A stretch of 6,599 nucleotides of DNA. Source: Christensenella sp. UBA7707 (GTDB lineage Bacteria; Bacillota; Clostridia; Christensenellales; CAG-138). Below, one piece after another: positions 1 to 4,481 of this stretch (positions are counted from its first letter, which is position 1; each line of letters starts with the position of its first letter). Under the pieces are notes generated by a model. That model made no database searches, was not told where the DNA came from, and was given only the letters and a program-made list of their open reading frames with translations. A program made the translations under genes and the position numbers. The stretch spans positions 4,551 to 11,149 of the forward strand of contig DLFZ01000110.1 in assembly GCA_002482435.1 (NCBI GenBank). The letters are read 5' to 3'.

Positions 1-128
1 TTTGCTCCATCATGCCGGACGCAAAGGAGCGCATCATGAACGCCATTGCCGATACGCACAAGTACGGCATGTGGGACAGGCTCAGCCTGCCCCCGCGCGA
101 TCGTGAGCATGAGGACGGGAAGCTATGA
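1..128 (+). CDS. 3' end of an unidentified gene (5' truncated)
   Basis: An open frame runs from the window edge to a TGA at 126-128 and encodes about 41 visible residues, ending in ...REHEDGKL. The visible tail is hydrophilic and charged (for example DAKERIMNAIADTHKYG), with no membrane segment or recognisable motif, so I cannot name a family. Its stop overlaps the start of the next gene in an ATGA arrangement (ATG 125-127, TGA 126-128). That overlap is typical of translational coupling in an operon and is the main reason to believe this frame is coding. The start and most of the protein lie left of the window. Confidence 0.6.
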   Translation, partial: CSIMPDAKERIMNAIADTHKYGMWDRLSLPPRDREHEDGKL

Positions 129-403
129 AAGAGCTTTTTCCATGGTTTGCTGCTTACGCGCTTGCCGTAAACCTTACAGGCTTTGTTTTGATGGGCCTTG
201 ACAAGATCTTTGCTCGAAACAACGCGCGAAGAATTCGCGAACGTACACTTTTTTTGTGCGCGTTTCTCGGCGGCGCTCTCGGGACCTTTTTTGGCATGTA
301 CGCCTTCCGTCACAAGACACAAAAGTCAGCGTTTCGTTTGGGCATGCCCGCGCTTGTTGTTCTCAACCTCGCGCTTTTCGCCGCGGCATGGTTTTGGTTT
401 TGA
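125..403 (+). CDS. DUF1294 family small membrane protein
   Basis: This 92-residue protein matches the DUF1294 pattern as I know it. It has an N-terminal hydrophobic segment (about residues 5-25) leading into a GLDK motif (LMGLDKIFARNNARRIRERTL), then a glycine-rich segment GGALGTFFGMYAFRHKTQK (about 49-67), and a final hydrophobic segment (about 74-92). The basic stretch between the first two segments and the RHKT...K patch are family hallmarks. It is probably an inner-membrane protein with three hydrophobic segments. The family's function is not established and nothing here adds to it. The length is normal for the family. The start overlaps the previous gene's stop by four bases, so it is probably translated by coupling; GGACGGGAAG just upstream could serve as a modest ribosome binding site. 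A strong terminator follows 19 bp after the stop. Confidence 0.88.
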   Translation: MKELFPWFAAYALAVNLTGFVLMGLDKIFARNNARRIRERTLFLCAFLGGALGTFFGMYAFRHKTQKSAFRLGMPALVVLNLALFAAAWFWF

Positions 404-422
404 AAACGTGAAACTGTATGCG

Positions 423-450
423 AAAAGCCGGCGGTCAACCGCCGGCTTTT
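423..450. terminator. Bidirectional intrinsic terminator between convergent genes
   Basis: A near-perfect palindrome: AAAAGCCGGCGGT (423-435), a CA centre, then ACCGCCGGCTTTT (438-450). The G+C-rich stem has an A-tract on one side and a T-tract on the other, so it can terminate in both directions. It lies 19 bp after the DUF1294 stop (+) and 24 bp after the phosphatase stop (-), so it most likely ends both transcripts. Confidence 0.93.
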
Positions 451-474
451 GTACATAGAATACGATGTTTGGTT

Positions 475-1401
475 TTATGCCTCGCGCCGCGCAGCGGTTT
501 TTGACCACAGCCGAAACGTAAGCGGCCAAAGGATGACGCCCGTAATGGTCATCAAAAAGTAGCGCACGCCATCCGCCGCACCGCTGTCTTGAAACAGCGA
601 ATGAAGCGGCTGCTTGAGGACGGTTCGCATCAGCGCAATGATGCCAAGCCCCAAAACAAACTTCAACACCTGTGCCCACCAAGCAGCGCGCACCTCGTAG
701 CGCAAATAATACCTATCTACCAGCCATGACGCCACGAGCCCCACAACCGTTCCAAACACCGTGTAGGCGGTTTTCACGCCTTCCTCGTCGAACTGGGCCA
801 CATTGCGCTCCGTTTGAGGAGCAAGAAGCACATACAGCAAAAGCGCCAGTGCCGCACCTACAAGCGCAATACCCGTAGCAACGCTCAGTCGCATACCGCG
901 CTGCGGCTTTTGATAAAAGTACGCAAACACCATCACCGTTAAGGCACCCGTTACAAGCGAAACGCCCACGTCCAGCGGCGTATGTACGCCAAGGTACATG
1001 CGCGAAAACCCCGTGAGCAAAACAAGTATCACGCATACCACTGTTACGGCGCGCTTTTTGAGCCAAACGGCAATTCCGCCGAAAAGCGTGGCGGCACTTT
1101 GGGTGTGTCCGCTTGGGAAAGAATAGCCTGTGGCGGATTCGAACGCCGACGGCACAGGCTCTATGCTCGCGTCGAGCACCCACGGACGCGGCACCAGAAA
1201 AACCGCCTTGAGAAACTGGTTAAAAATGGTGCCGAACATGCCCATTGCAAAAAGGCGATAGCCCCACTTTTTATCCACGCACCACAAAACGACCAGCACG
1301 GCCGCCATAAACACGAGCTCGTCGCCCAGATATGTGAGCGCGGAAAAAATTTTTGCAAAGAAGGGCGTTCGCATCTCTTGAAGAAGCTTTAGAAATTCCA
1401 T
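475..1401 (-). CDS. PAP2-family membrane phosphatase (type 2 phosphatidic acid phosphatase-like)
   Basis: The 308-residue protein carries all three PAP2 catalytic motifs. C1 is KAVFLVPRP (residues 65-73, Kx6RP), C2 is PSGH (96-99), and C3 is SRMYLGVH (133-140) followed by TPLDV with D144. R72, H99 and H140 are the expected phosphate-binding and catalytic residues. Hydrophobic segments run throughout, and a membrane-rich extension follows the catalytic core, as in clostridial PAP2 proteins. The family removes phosphate from lipids such as undecaprenyl pyrophosphate or phosphatidic acid at the membrane; the substrate here is unknown. I chose the ATG at 1401-1399 because GGGAGGAAAGGA sits just upstream. 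A longer frame from TTG at 1419 would overlap that ribosome binding site. The gene is monocistronic, convergent with the DUF1294 gene and divergent from the tRNA gene. Confidence 0.93.
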   Translation of the reverse strand: MEFLKLLQEMRTPFFAKIFSALTYLGDELVFMAAVLVVLWCVDKKWGYRLFAMGMFGTIFNQFLKAVFLVPRPWVLDASIEPVPSAFESATGYSFPSGHTQSAATLFGGIAVWLKKRAVTVVCVILVLLTGFSRMYLGVHTPLDVGVSLVTGALTVMVFAYFYQKPQRGMRLSVATGIALVGAALALLLYVLLAPQTERNVAQFDEEGVKTAYTVFGTVVGLVASWLVDRYYLRYEVRAAWWAQVLKFVLGLGIIALMRTVLKQPLHSLFQDSGAADGVRYFLMTITGVILWPLTFRLWSKTAARREA

Positions 1402-1484
1402 AGAATCCTTTCCTCCCAATTCCTTTTTTGCGTACTGTTCGCAGAAGGCACGCCGCCAAAGAGCCTTTTCTTGGTTTGTTTTTT

Positions 1485-1514
1485 ATGTTACCATATACCC
1501 CAAGGCCATGAGAA
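1485..1514 (-). promoter_or_regulatory. Possible promoter of the PAP2 gene
   Basis: On the minus strand there is an extended -10 (TGG then TAACAT, plus-strand 1493-1485). A poor -35 (TTCTCA, plus-strand 1514-1509) lies 18 nt upstream. The gene is monocistronic, so a promoter is needed between 1402 and the tRNA gene, and this is the best candidate I see. The -35 is weak, so the call is tentative. Confidence 0.3.
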
Positions 1515-1569
1515 GCCCGCTTTTTCAGCCCTCTTGCGCAAAAACCATTTTTCGGTTTTCTTCCGCAAA

Positions 1570-1610
1570 GATTTTTCAATCTCTTTTTCGCAAAAAGGGC
1601 TTGAAAAATC
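1570..1610. repeat. Imperfect inverted repeat overlapping the tRNA promoter
   Basis: GATTTTTCAA (1570-1579) and TTGAAAAATC (1601-1610) are perfect 10-bp inverted arms. Inside them, CTC/GGG (one G-T pair) and TTTTT/AAAAA continue the stem to a CGC loop at 1589-1591. The right arm contains the TTGAAA -35 box of the tRNA promoter. It could be a protein-binding palindrome or a DNA structure at the promoter. A terminator role for an upstream + transcript is unlikely because no + gene precedes it. Confidence 0.5.
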
Positions 1611-1629
1611 CATCTGGCTTTGGTAAAAT
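1601..1629 (+). promoter_or_regulatory. Sigma-A-type promoter of the tRNA-Asn gene
   Basis: TTGAAA (-35, 1601-1606) and TAAAAT (-10, 1624-1629) are separated by 17 nt, close to the housekeeping consensus. Transcription would start near 1636, leaving a short leader of about 8 nt before the mature tRNA 5' end at 1644. Confidence 0.85.
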
Positions 1630-1643
1630 ATCATTCGTGCCGT

Positions 1644-1719
1644 TCCTCCTTAGCTCAGTCGGTAGAGCATGCGGCTGTTAACCGCAGTGTCGCTGGTTCG
1701 AGTCCAGCAGGGGGAGCCA
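1644..1719 (+). tRNA. tRNA-Asn (anticodon GUU)
   Basis: A full 76-nt cloverleaf. The acceptor stem TCCTCCT (1644-1650) pairs with AGGGGGA (1709-1715) through one G-U pair. The D arm GCTC...GAGC starts at 1653. The anticodon stem TGCGG/CCGCA encloses CTGTTAA with anticodon GTT. The T arm is GCTGG-TTCGAGT-CCAGC (1692-1708), the discriminator is G1716, and CCA is encoded at 1717-1719. It decodes AAC and AAU as asparagine. It has its own promoter 15 bp upstream and a terminator immediately downstream, so it is a single-gene transcription unit. A minus-strand open frame across it (1678-1887, ending LLDSNQRHCG) is the familiar antisense-tRNA artefact. Confidence 0.97.
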
Positions 1720-1756
1720 AAAGCAAAAGACCACCATTCGGTGGTCTTTTGCTTTT
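1720..1756 (+). terminator. Intrinsic terminator of the tRNA-Asn gene
   Basis: A perfect stem starts right after the encoded CCA: AAAGCAAAAGACCACC (1720-1735), loop ATTC, then GGTGGTCTTTTGCTTT (1740-1755). The T-runs in the 3' arm provide the U-tract. Transcripts made from the opposite strand could use it too. It also forms the first hairpin of repeat copy A. Confidence 0.92.
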
Positions 1757-1769
1757 CCCTTACCTTCTA

Positions 1770-1803
1770 GCTCCGAACCAGCGATGAAGGTTAACAGCCG
1801 CAT
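1770..1803 (-). repeat. Inverted partial copy of tRNA-Asn
   Basis: Read on the minus strand, 1803-1789 gives ATGCGGCTGTTAACC, identical over 15 nt to the tRNA-Asn anticodon arm. After a 5-nt interruption (7 nt in the tRNA), CGCTGGTTCG matches the T arm over 10 nt. It is therefore a fragment of the neighbouring tRNA in opposite orientation, and it cannot fold as a tRNA by itself. It supplies the left arm of the copy A palindrome. The right arm (1805-1829) also reads like tRNA-Asn pieces in direct orientation: GCGGCTGTTAAC, then GCGGAGCCA. Confidence 0.7.
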
Positions 1804-1855
1804 CGCGGCTGTTAACTGTTGCGGAGCCACGTCGTCGCGTACTTTATATCTCTCA

Positions 1856-1878
1856 AGGCAATTTATAAGAAATTGCCT
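1856..1878. repeat. 9-bp inverted repeat
   Basis: AGGCAATTT (1856-1864), loop ATAAG, AAATTGCCT (1870-1878). The arms are perfect but have no following T-tract, so this is not an obvious terminator. It lies in the gene-free stretch after the tRNA. Its role is unknown. Confidence 0.5.
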
Positions 1879-1957
1879 CTCGCTCATTCCGTCGCTCCTC
1901 CTTTGCGCAAAAATCCCCGCTCACACCTGCTAAGCCCTTGTAAACGCGGGCTTTTAC

Positions 1958-1982
1958 GCCGGTTGCTCGCTACCGGCTTTTT
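1958..1982 (+). terminator. Terminator-like hairpin in gene-free region
   Basis: GCCGGT (1958-1963), an 8-nt loop, ACCGGC (1972-1977), then TTTTT. The shape is right for a weak + strand terminator, but no + gene lies just upstream apart from the tRNA, which already has its own. It could be a backup or a relic. Confidence 0.4.
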
Positions 1983-2279
1983 GCGCTTTCATGGGATGGT
2001 GGCAGATACAGCGAGGCAGCCCTCGGCGGGGAACGCCTCAGACACTAGGCCTGCGGGCTGTCGAAGCAAGAGCGAAACAGGGAGCGCAAGAAAGGCGTTC
2101 GCGCCGACGATGCGCGACCATGTTTTGCTCCGGACATGGAGCTTTTAAGCCAAACCAAGCTATCTACTTGGGGGTTCCCTGCAAATGGTTTCAGTCGATT
2201 TATATTGATTGAATTATTACTCATTAGTAAATCACGATAGCATGTATCTGTTTTCTTTACAATAGAACGGCAAACCAAC

Positions 2280-2326
2280 GGCGCGGCTGCAACAGTTCCC
2301 CGTCATAGCCGCGCCCTGAATTTTTT
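2280..2326. terminator. Possible terminator hairpin after the GntR/ABC operon
   Basis: GGCGCGGCT (2280-2288) and AGCCGCGCC (2307-2315) form a 9-bp G+C-rich stem with an 18-nt loop, 40 bp beyond the end of the minus-strand operon. A T-run (2321-2326) follows on the plus strand only. On the minus strand the sequence after the stem is not U-rich, so intrinsic termination of the operon here is uncertain. A competing stem, CTGCAACA (2287-2294) with TGTTGCAG (2326-2333), overlaps it. Confidence 0.4.
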
Positions 2327-2354
2327 GTTGCAGGATCAAAAAGAATTCCCTCTG

Positions 2355-2729
2355 CTAATCGTAATATCGTACAATCATCTCCACCAGCTCATCTACGCTC
2401 ATTCCGAGCGCCTTATAATACTCAATGTCTTTTTTCAACTTCTCGAGCGCCAATTCATCGCGCTTGCCAGAAAGCTCGTGCGCTTTTATGGGGGCGACAA
2501 AGCAGCCCTTCCCCACCATCGTCACAATAAAGCCGGCGCGCTCCAACTCCTCCCACGCCTTTTTAACAGGAATCACGCTGATGCGAAGCTCTTTGGCCAC
2601 AGTACGAATGGGTGGCAGACAAAACCCTTCCGTCAGCTGGCCTTTTACGATCTGTGCGGAAACCTGATCGAACAGCTGCTGGTAGATCGGTTTGTCCGAG
2701 GTGCCCGATATGGCAATATTTATAGACAT
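2355..2729 (-). CDS. YtrA-subfamily GntR transcriptional regulator
   Basis: The 124-residue protein has a GntR winged helix-turn-helix. PIYQQLFDQVSAQIVKGQL (residues 14-32) is the first helix region. LPPIRTVAKELRISVIPVKKAWEELERAGFI (38-68) forms the helix-turn-helix. VGKGCFV (72-78) is the wing. A short charged helical tail (about 85-124) ends in VEMIVRYYD and lacks a large effector domain; this short layout defines the YtrA group, which usually represses adjacent ABC transporter genes. It is the last gene of the operon. Its ATG (2729-2727) shares one base with the permease stop (TAATG), so it is translationally coupled. Its likely target is the inverted repeat over the operon promoter (4273-4301), giving autorepression. 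What relieves repression is not visible; in characterised relatives it is often cell-envelope antibiotic stress. Confidence 0.9.
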   Translation of the reverse strand: MSINIAISGTSDKPIYQQLFDQVSAQIVKGQLTEGFCLPPIRTVAKELRISVIPVKKAWEELERAGFIVTMVGKGCFVAPIKAHELSGKRDELALEKLKKDIEYYKALGMSVDELVEMIVRYYD

Positions 2730-3376
2730 TACAAATCAACCTTTTCGAAATTGGTCACAGATTTCCAATACGCAAGCGCCGTCAGCAGCGCAAACAAAAG
2801 GATACCGGAGCCAAGTACGGGAAGCTGGCGAATGAGCGCATCGCCGCTTAGGCCGTCAAACGCATGATTCGCCGCCGGCACAGCCGCCACAAGCACTTCG
2901 ACCGCGGAAGCAAACAAAACCGATGCGGTTATCGCAAAGGTAAGCGCCCATCCCATCTTGTATGCGGTTTTGTAGTACATCGGCAAGAAGATTACGTTGA
3001 AAATGCCGTACATCATAAACACGAACCCGAGATACGCAAGATTCGCATCGATCAGCATGTTGCCGTAGGGATAAAACGACATGCTCAAAAACGCAAAAGG
3101 CACAGCCGACACAATCTGGGCAAGCTCCAGCGTGGCGACGGATATGACGCGAGCCTTGACGACGTCGCGTTTGCGAATTGGCAGCATCATCGTAAACCCA
3201 ATATCGTTGATTGCCTTGGCGTTTGTAAAAACGTTTGGAACGATGAAGAAAAAGAGATAGAGCATGGCTAGGAAATACGGCCATTGCGGAATGAGAAGCA
3301 GCGCGCCGAACAACACCGTAAGAAAATACAGCGGGTTGATGACGAGACGAAACTCTTTATATAGCAGGTTCTTCAT
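2729..3376 (-). CDS. ABC-2 type transporter permease (ABC2_membrane_5-like)
   Basis: The 215-residue protein has six likely membrane segments, near residues 15-30, 33-50, 78-100, 110-132, 142-166 and 186-204. It starts MKNLLYKEFRLVINP, the typical amphipathic N-terminus of small ABC-2 permeases. Between segments 2 and 3 it carries LPIRKRDVVKAR (65-76), a loop motif common in this group. It should form the membrane channel of an exporter with the ATPase encoded just upstream. The start is well supported: AAAGGAG lies 7 nt before the ATG, inside the end of the ATPase gene, which overlaps by 20 bp. The substrate is unknown; related cassettes deal with envelope-active peptides or antibiotics. Only one permease gene is present, so it probably works as a homodimer. 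Confidence 0.88.
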   Translation of the reverse strand: MKNLLYKEFRLVINPLYFLTVLFGALLLIPQWPYFLAMLYLFFFIVPNVFTNAKAINDIGFTMMLPIRKRDVVKARVISVATLELAQIVSAVPFAFLSMSFYPYGNMLIDANLAYLGFVFMMYGIFNVIFLPMYYKTAYKMGWALTFAITASVLFASAVEVLVAAVPAANHAFDGLSGDALIRQLPVLGSGILLFALLTALAYWKSVTNFEKVDL

Positions 3377-4223
3377 AGTCGGTCTCCTTTTTCGCGTGAT
3401 AGATCATGATGTCCTCGAGGTTTGGAATCTCAGCCATTACGGTATCCTCCTGCCTCAAATCGGCCGTTTTTATAAGGCCGGTGAACCCGAACGAATGGGC
3501 TTTGCTTGCAATCAGCCGTGAGGCTATTACGCCGAGCTGTTCGTTGGTTCCCTTAACCAGCCGATATGCGTCAAGCAGCTCATCCTTCGAACGGCTCTCA
3601 ACAACCCTTCCGTTCACAATATAGGTAATAAAGTCAGCACATTTCTCCAGATCGCTCGTAATATGCGTGGAGAAGAGAATGCTTCTCTCGCCGCTTTCGA
3701 TGAGCTCCTGAAACAGCTCCAAAAGATCGTCGCGGGCAATGGGATCCAACCCGCTGGTCGGCTCGTCAAGCAGGAGCAGTTTTGCGTGGTGCGACAGAGC
3801 CAACACAAGCGAATATTTGATGCGCATACCGTGCGACAGTTCGGCAGGGCGCTTGTTTTCATCAAGCTTGAACCGATGCATGTAAGACCGGTATACGGAA
3901 GCATCCCAGTTGTCATAAAAACGACGGGCCACCTCGGTGATGCGTTTGATTGGGGTTTTTGCATAGTAGTCAACGCCGCCGAGCGTAAAACCGATGAGCT
4001 GCTTCAATTCGAGTTCATTTTGATCAAAGTCCTTCCCAAGCATCCGAACACTGCCGCTGTCTTTGTGGACTAGACCGAGCATTGATTTCAGCGTGGTGGT
4101 TTTGCCGGCACCGTTCGCGCCGATAAAGCCCATAATGTAACCGCTTTCCAGCGAAAAAGTCACATCCTTCAGGCTAAAGCTCGCATAGCTTTTGCAAAGG
4201 TTTTGTACAGATAATATCTCCAT
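3357..4223 (-). CDS. ABC transporter ATP-binding protein
   Basis: The 288-residue protein is a single ABC ATPase domain plus a C-terminal tail. Walker A is GANGAGKT (residues 35-42), the signature is LSHGM (129-133), Walker B with the catalytic Glu is LLLLDE (149-154), the D-loop is SGLD (157-160), and the switch His is H187 (STH). The LSxGM signature variant is typical of ABC-2 exporters of the YtrB/BcrA kind. At the usual Q-loop region the sequence is IGFTLGGVDYY with no glutamine. I chose the ATG at 4223-4221 because AGGGAGG lies 6 nt upstream; the frame could open at 4241, but that would put the ribosome binding site inside the gene. It is the first gene of the operon, overlaps the permease gene by 20 bp, and would power export through it. 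Confidence 0.93.
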   Translation of the reverse strand: MEILSVQNLCKSYASFSLKDVTFSLESGYIMGFIGANGAGKTTTLKSMLGLVHKDSGSVRMLGKDFDQNELELKQLIGFTLGGVDYYAKTPIKRITEVARRFYDNWDASVYRSYMHRFKLDENKRPAELSHGMRIKYSLVLALSHHAKLLLLDEPTSGLDPIARDDLLELFQELIESGERSILFSTHITSDLEKCADFITYIVNGRVVESRSKDELLDAYRLVKGTNEQLGVIASRLIASKAHSFGFTGLIKTADLRQEDTVMAEIPNLEDIMIYHAKKETDYEEPAI

Positions 4224-4272
4224 TTGCGACCTCCCTATCATTTCAAACCATGATGCGTTTCCGGGTAACGCA

Positions 4273-4301
4273 ATATTGTGTATATCGTATGTTCACAATA
4301 T
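4273..4301. promoter_or_regulatory. Putative operator for the YtrA-type regulator
   Basis: A perfect inverted repeat, ATATTGTG (4273-4280), 13 nt, CACAATAT (4294-4301), overlaps the -10 box and the predicted start site. A GntR dimer bound here would block RNA polymerase. YtrA-type operators commonly contain GTG/CAC half-sites near promoters. Assignment to the GntR protein of this operon is inference from position and symmetry. Confidence 0.7.
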
Positions 4302-4325
4302 ATCACCGTCTCTGTCGGCTGTCAA
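4297..4325 (-). promoter_or_regulatory. Promoter of the ABC/GntR operon
   Basis: On the minus strand a perfect TTGACA (plus-strand 4325-4320) is followed after 17 nt by TATATT (4302-4297). This is a near-consensus sigma-A promoter. Transcription would start near 4290, about 67 nt before the ATPase start codon. A promoter this strong with an operator over its -10 implies regulation by repression. Confidence 0.9.
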
Positions 4326-4336
4326 GCATAGATCAA

Positions 4337-4360
4337 CCCCGGTTTGAATCTGGGTCGGAG
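4337..4360 (+). repeat. tRNA T-arm-like fragment
   Basis: CCCGG (4338-4342), loop TTTGAAT, CTGGG (4350-4354) forms a five-pair stem with a seven-base loop, then TCGGAGC follows like a 3' acceptor strand. No matching acceptor, D arm or anticodon arm is found upstream; the operon promoter occupies that space. On the opposite strand the stretch TTCTAAGCTCCGACCCAG (4367-4350) closely matches 1765-1781 in copy A. It is probably a relic or part of the same repeat family rather than a functional tRNA. Confidence 0.4.
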
Positions 4361-4400
4361 CTTAGAACCACCAATGAGGCACGAGTGAACGGGGCGGAAT

Positions 4401-4410
4401 CCCCCCCCCC
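4401..4410. repeat. Run of ten C
   Basis: A homopolymer of exactly ten C in the gap between the two minus-strand operons, about 75 bp upstream of the -35 of the ABC/GntR promoter. It is outside any gene. Such runs are prone to slippage during replication and to sequencing error. Confidence 0.95.
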
Positions 4411-4441
4411 TTGTCCTAAACAGCTATTTATTTAAGGACAA
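4411..4441. repeat. Inverted repeat next to the C-run
   Basis: TTGTCCT (4411-4417) pairs with AGGACAA (4435-4441). AAA/TTT extends the stem past a single bulged A. It abuts the ten-C run and the B hairpin. No function is evident. Confidence 0.5.
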
Positions 4442-4443
4442 AC

Positions 4444-4481
4444 AAAAAGAAAAACCACCGTTTGCGATGGTTTTTCTTTTT
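4444..4481 (-). terminator. Terminator downstream of the sugar permease genes
   Basis: AAAAAGAAAAACCACCG (4444-4460), loop TTTG, CGATGGTTTTTCTTTTT (4465-4481) form 17-bp arms with one non-Watson-Crick position. In a minus-strand RNA that position is a G-U pair, whereas in plus-strand RNA it is a C-A mismatch. It is therefore best suited to ending the permease operon, whose last stop is 109 bp upstream. It is also the first hairpin of copy B. Confidence 0.8.

Larger units (their letters stand above)
1719..1820 (+). repeat. Structured intergenic element, copy A (two hairpins)
   Basis: This stretch aligns without gaps to 4443-4544 (copy B) at a constant offset of 2724. By hand count about 42 of 70 bases from 1747 to 1816 are identical. 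The aligned features are the terminator hairpin, a GAACC block (1775-1779), and a second hairpin with core GCAT(C/T)GCGGCTGTT (1800-1813). In copy A the second hairpin is a perfect 12-bp stem: GTTAACAGCCGC (1790-1801), loop ATC, GCGGCTGTTAAC (1805-1816). Outer GCTCCG (1770-1775) and CGGAGC (1822-1827) also face each other. The relationship to copy B and the conserved hairpin spacing are seen directly; membership in a dispersed family is inference. Confidence 0.65.
1831..2279. other. Gene-free region with several small inverted repeats
   Basis: I see no credible gene here. Open frames of up to about 109 codons exist on the plus strand, but they lack convincing ribosome binding sites, are rich in Arg/Ser/Ala, run through palindromes, and resemble no family I know. 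Visible structure includes AAGCCC/GGGCTT (1932-1953), GCCGGT/ACCGGC followed by TTTTT (1958-1982), CCATG/CATGG (2118-2139) overlapping GCTCC/GGAGC plus TTTT (2127-2146), and TTACT/AGTAA (2217-2230). Base composition shifts from G+C-rich (about 1980-2130) to A+T-rich (about 2190-2270), which suggests a mosaic of old fragments rather than one gene. Confidence 0.5.

Noticed and set aside
713..1392. Long alternative frames on both strands inside the PAP2 gene
   Set aside because: They are shadows of the PAP2 reading frame, which carries all three catalytic motifs and a good ribosome binding site.
1402..1419. Extending the PAP2 protein upstream to the TTG at 1419
   Set aside because: The extension would translate the GGGAGG ribosome binding site, and the ATG at 1401 is better placed.
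1678..1887. A 69-codon minus-strand frame ending LLDSNQRHCG
   Set aside because: Its C-terminus is the antisense of the tRNA-Asn T and anticodon arms and its middle is the terminator hairpin. This is a well-known type of spurious ORF next to tRNA genes.
1819..2148. A 109-codon plus-strand frame with an overlapping 73-codon frame at 1991-2212
   Set aside because: There is no convincing ribosome binding site, the composition is rich in Arg, Ser and Ala, the frames run through palindromic repeats, and no family is recognisable.
2325..2867. A 180-codon plus-strand frame antisense to the GntR and permease genes
   Set aside because: It is antisense to two well-supported coupled genes and has no promoter, no ribosome binding site and no recognisable domain.
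4224..4241. Starting the ABC ATPase at the ATG at 4241
   Set aside because: The AGGGAGG ribosome binding site lies inside that extension, 6 nt before the ATG at 4223.
4310..4370. A complete tRNA gene around the T-arm-like stem
   Set aside because: No acceptor, D or anticodon arm can be fitted upstream, and the operon promoter occupies that sequence.
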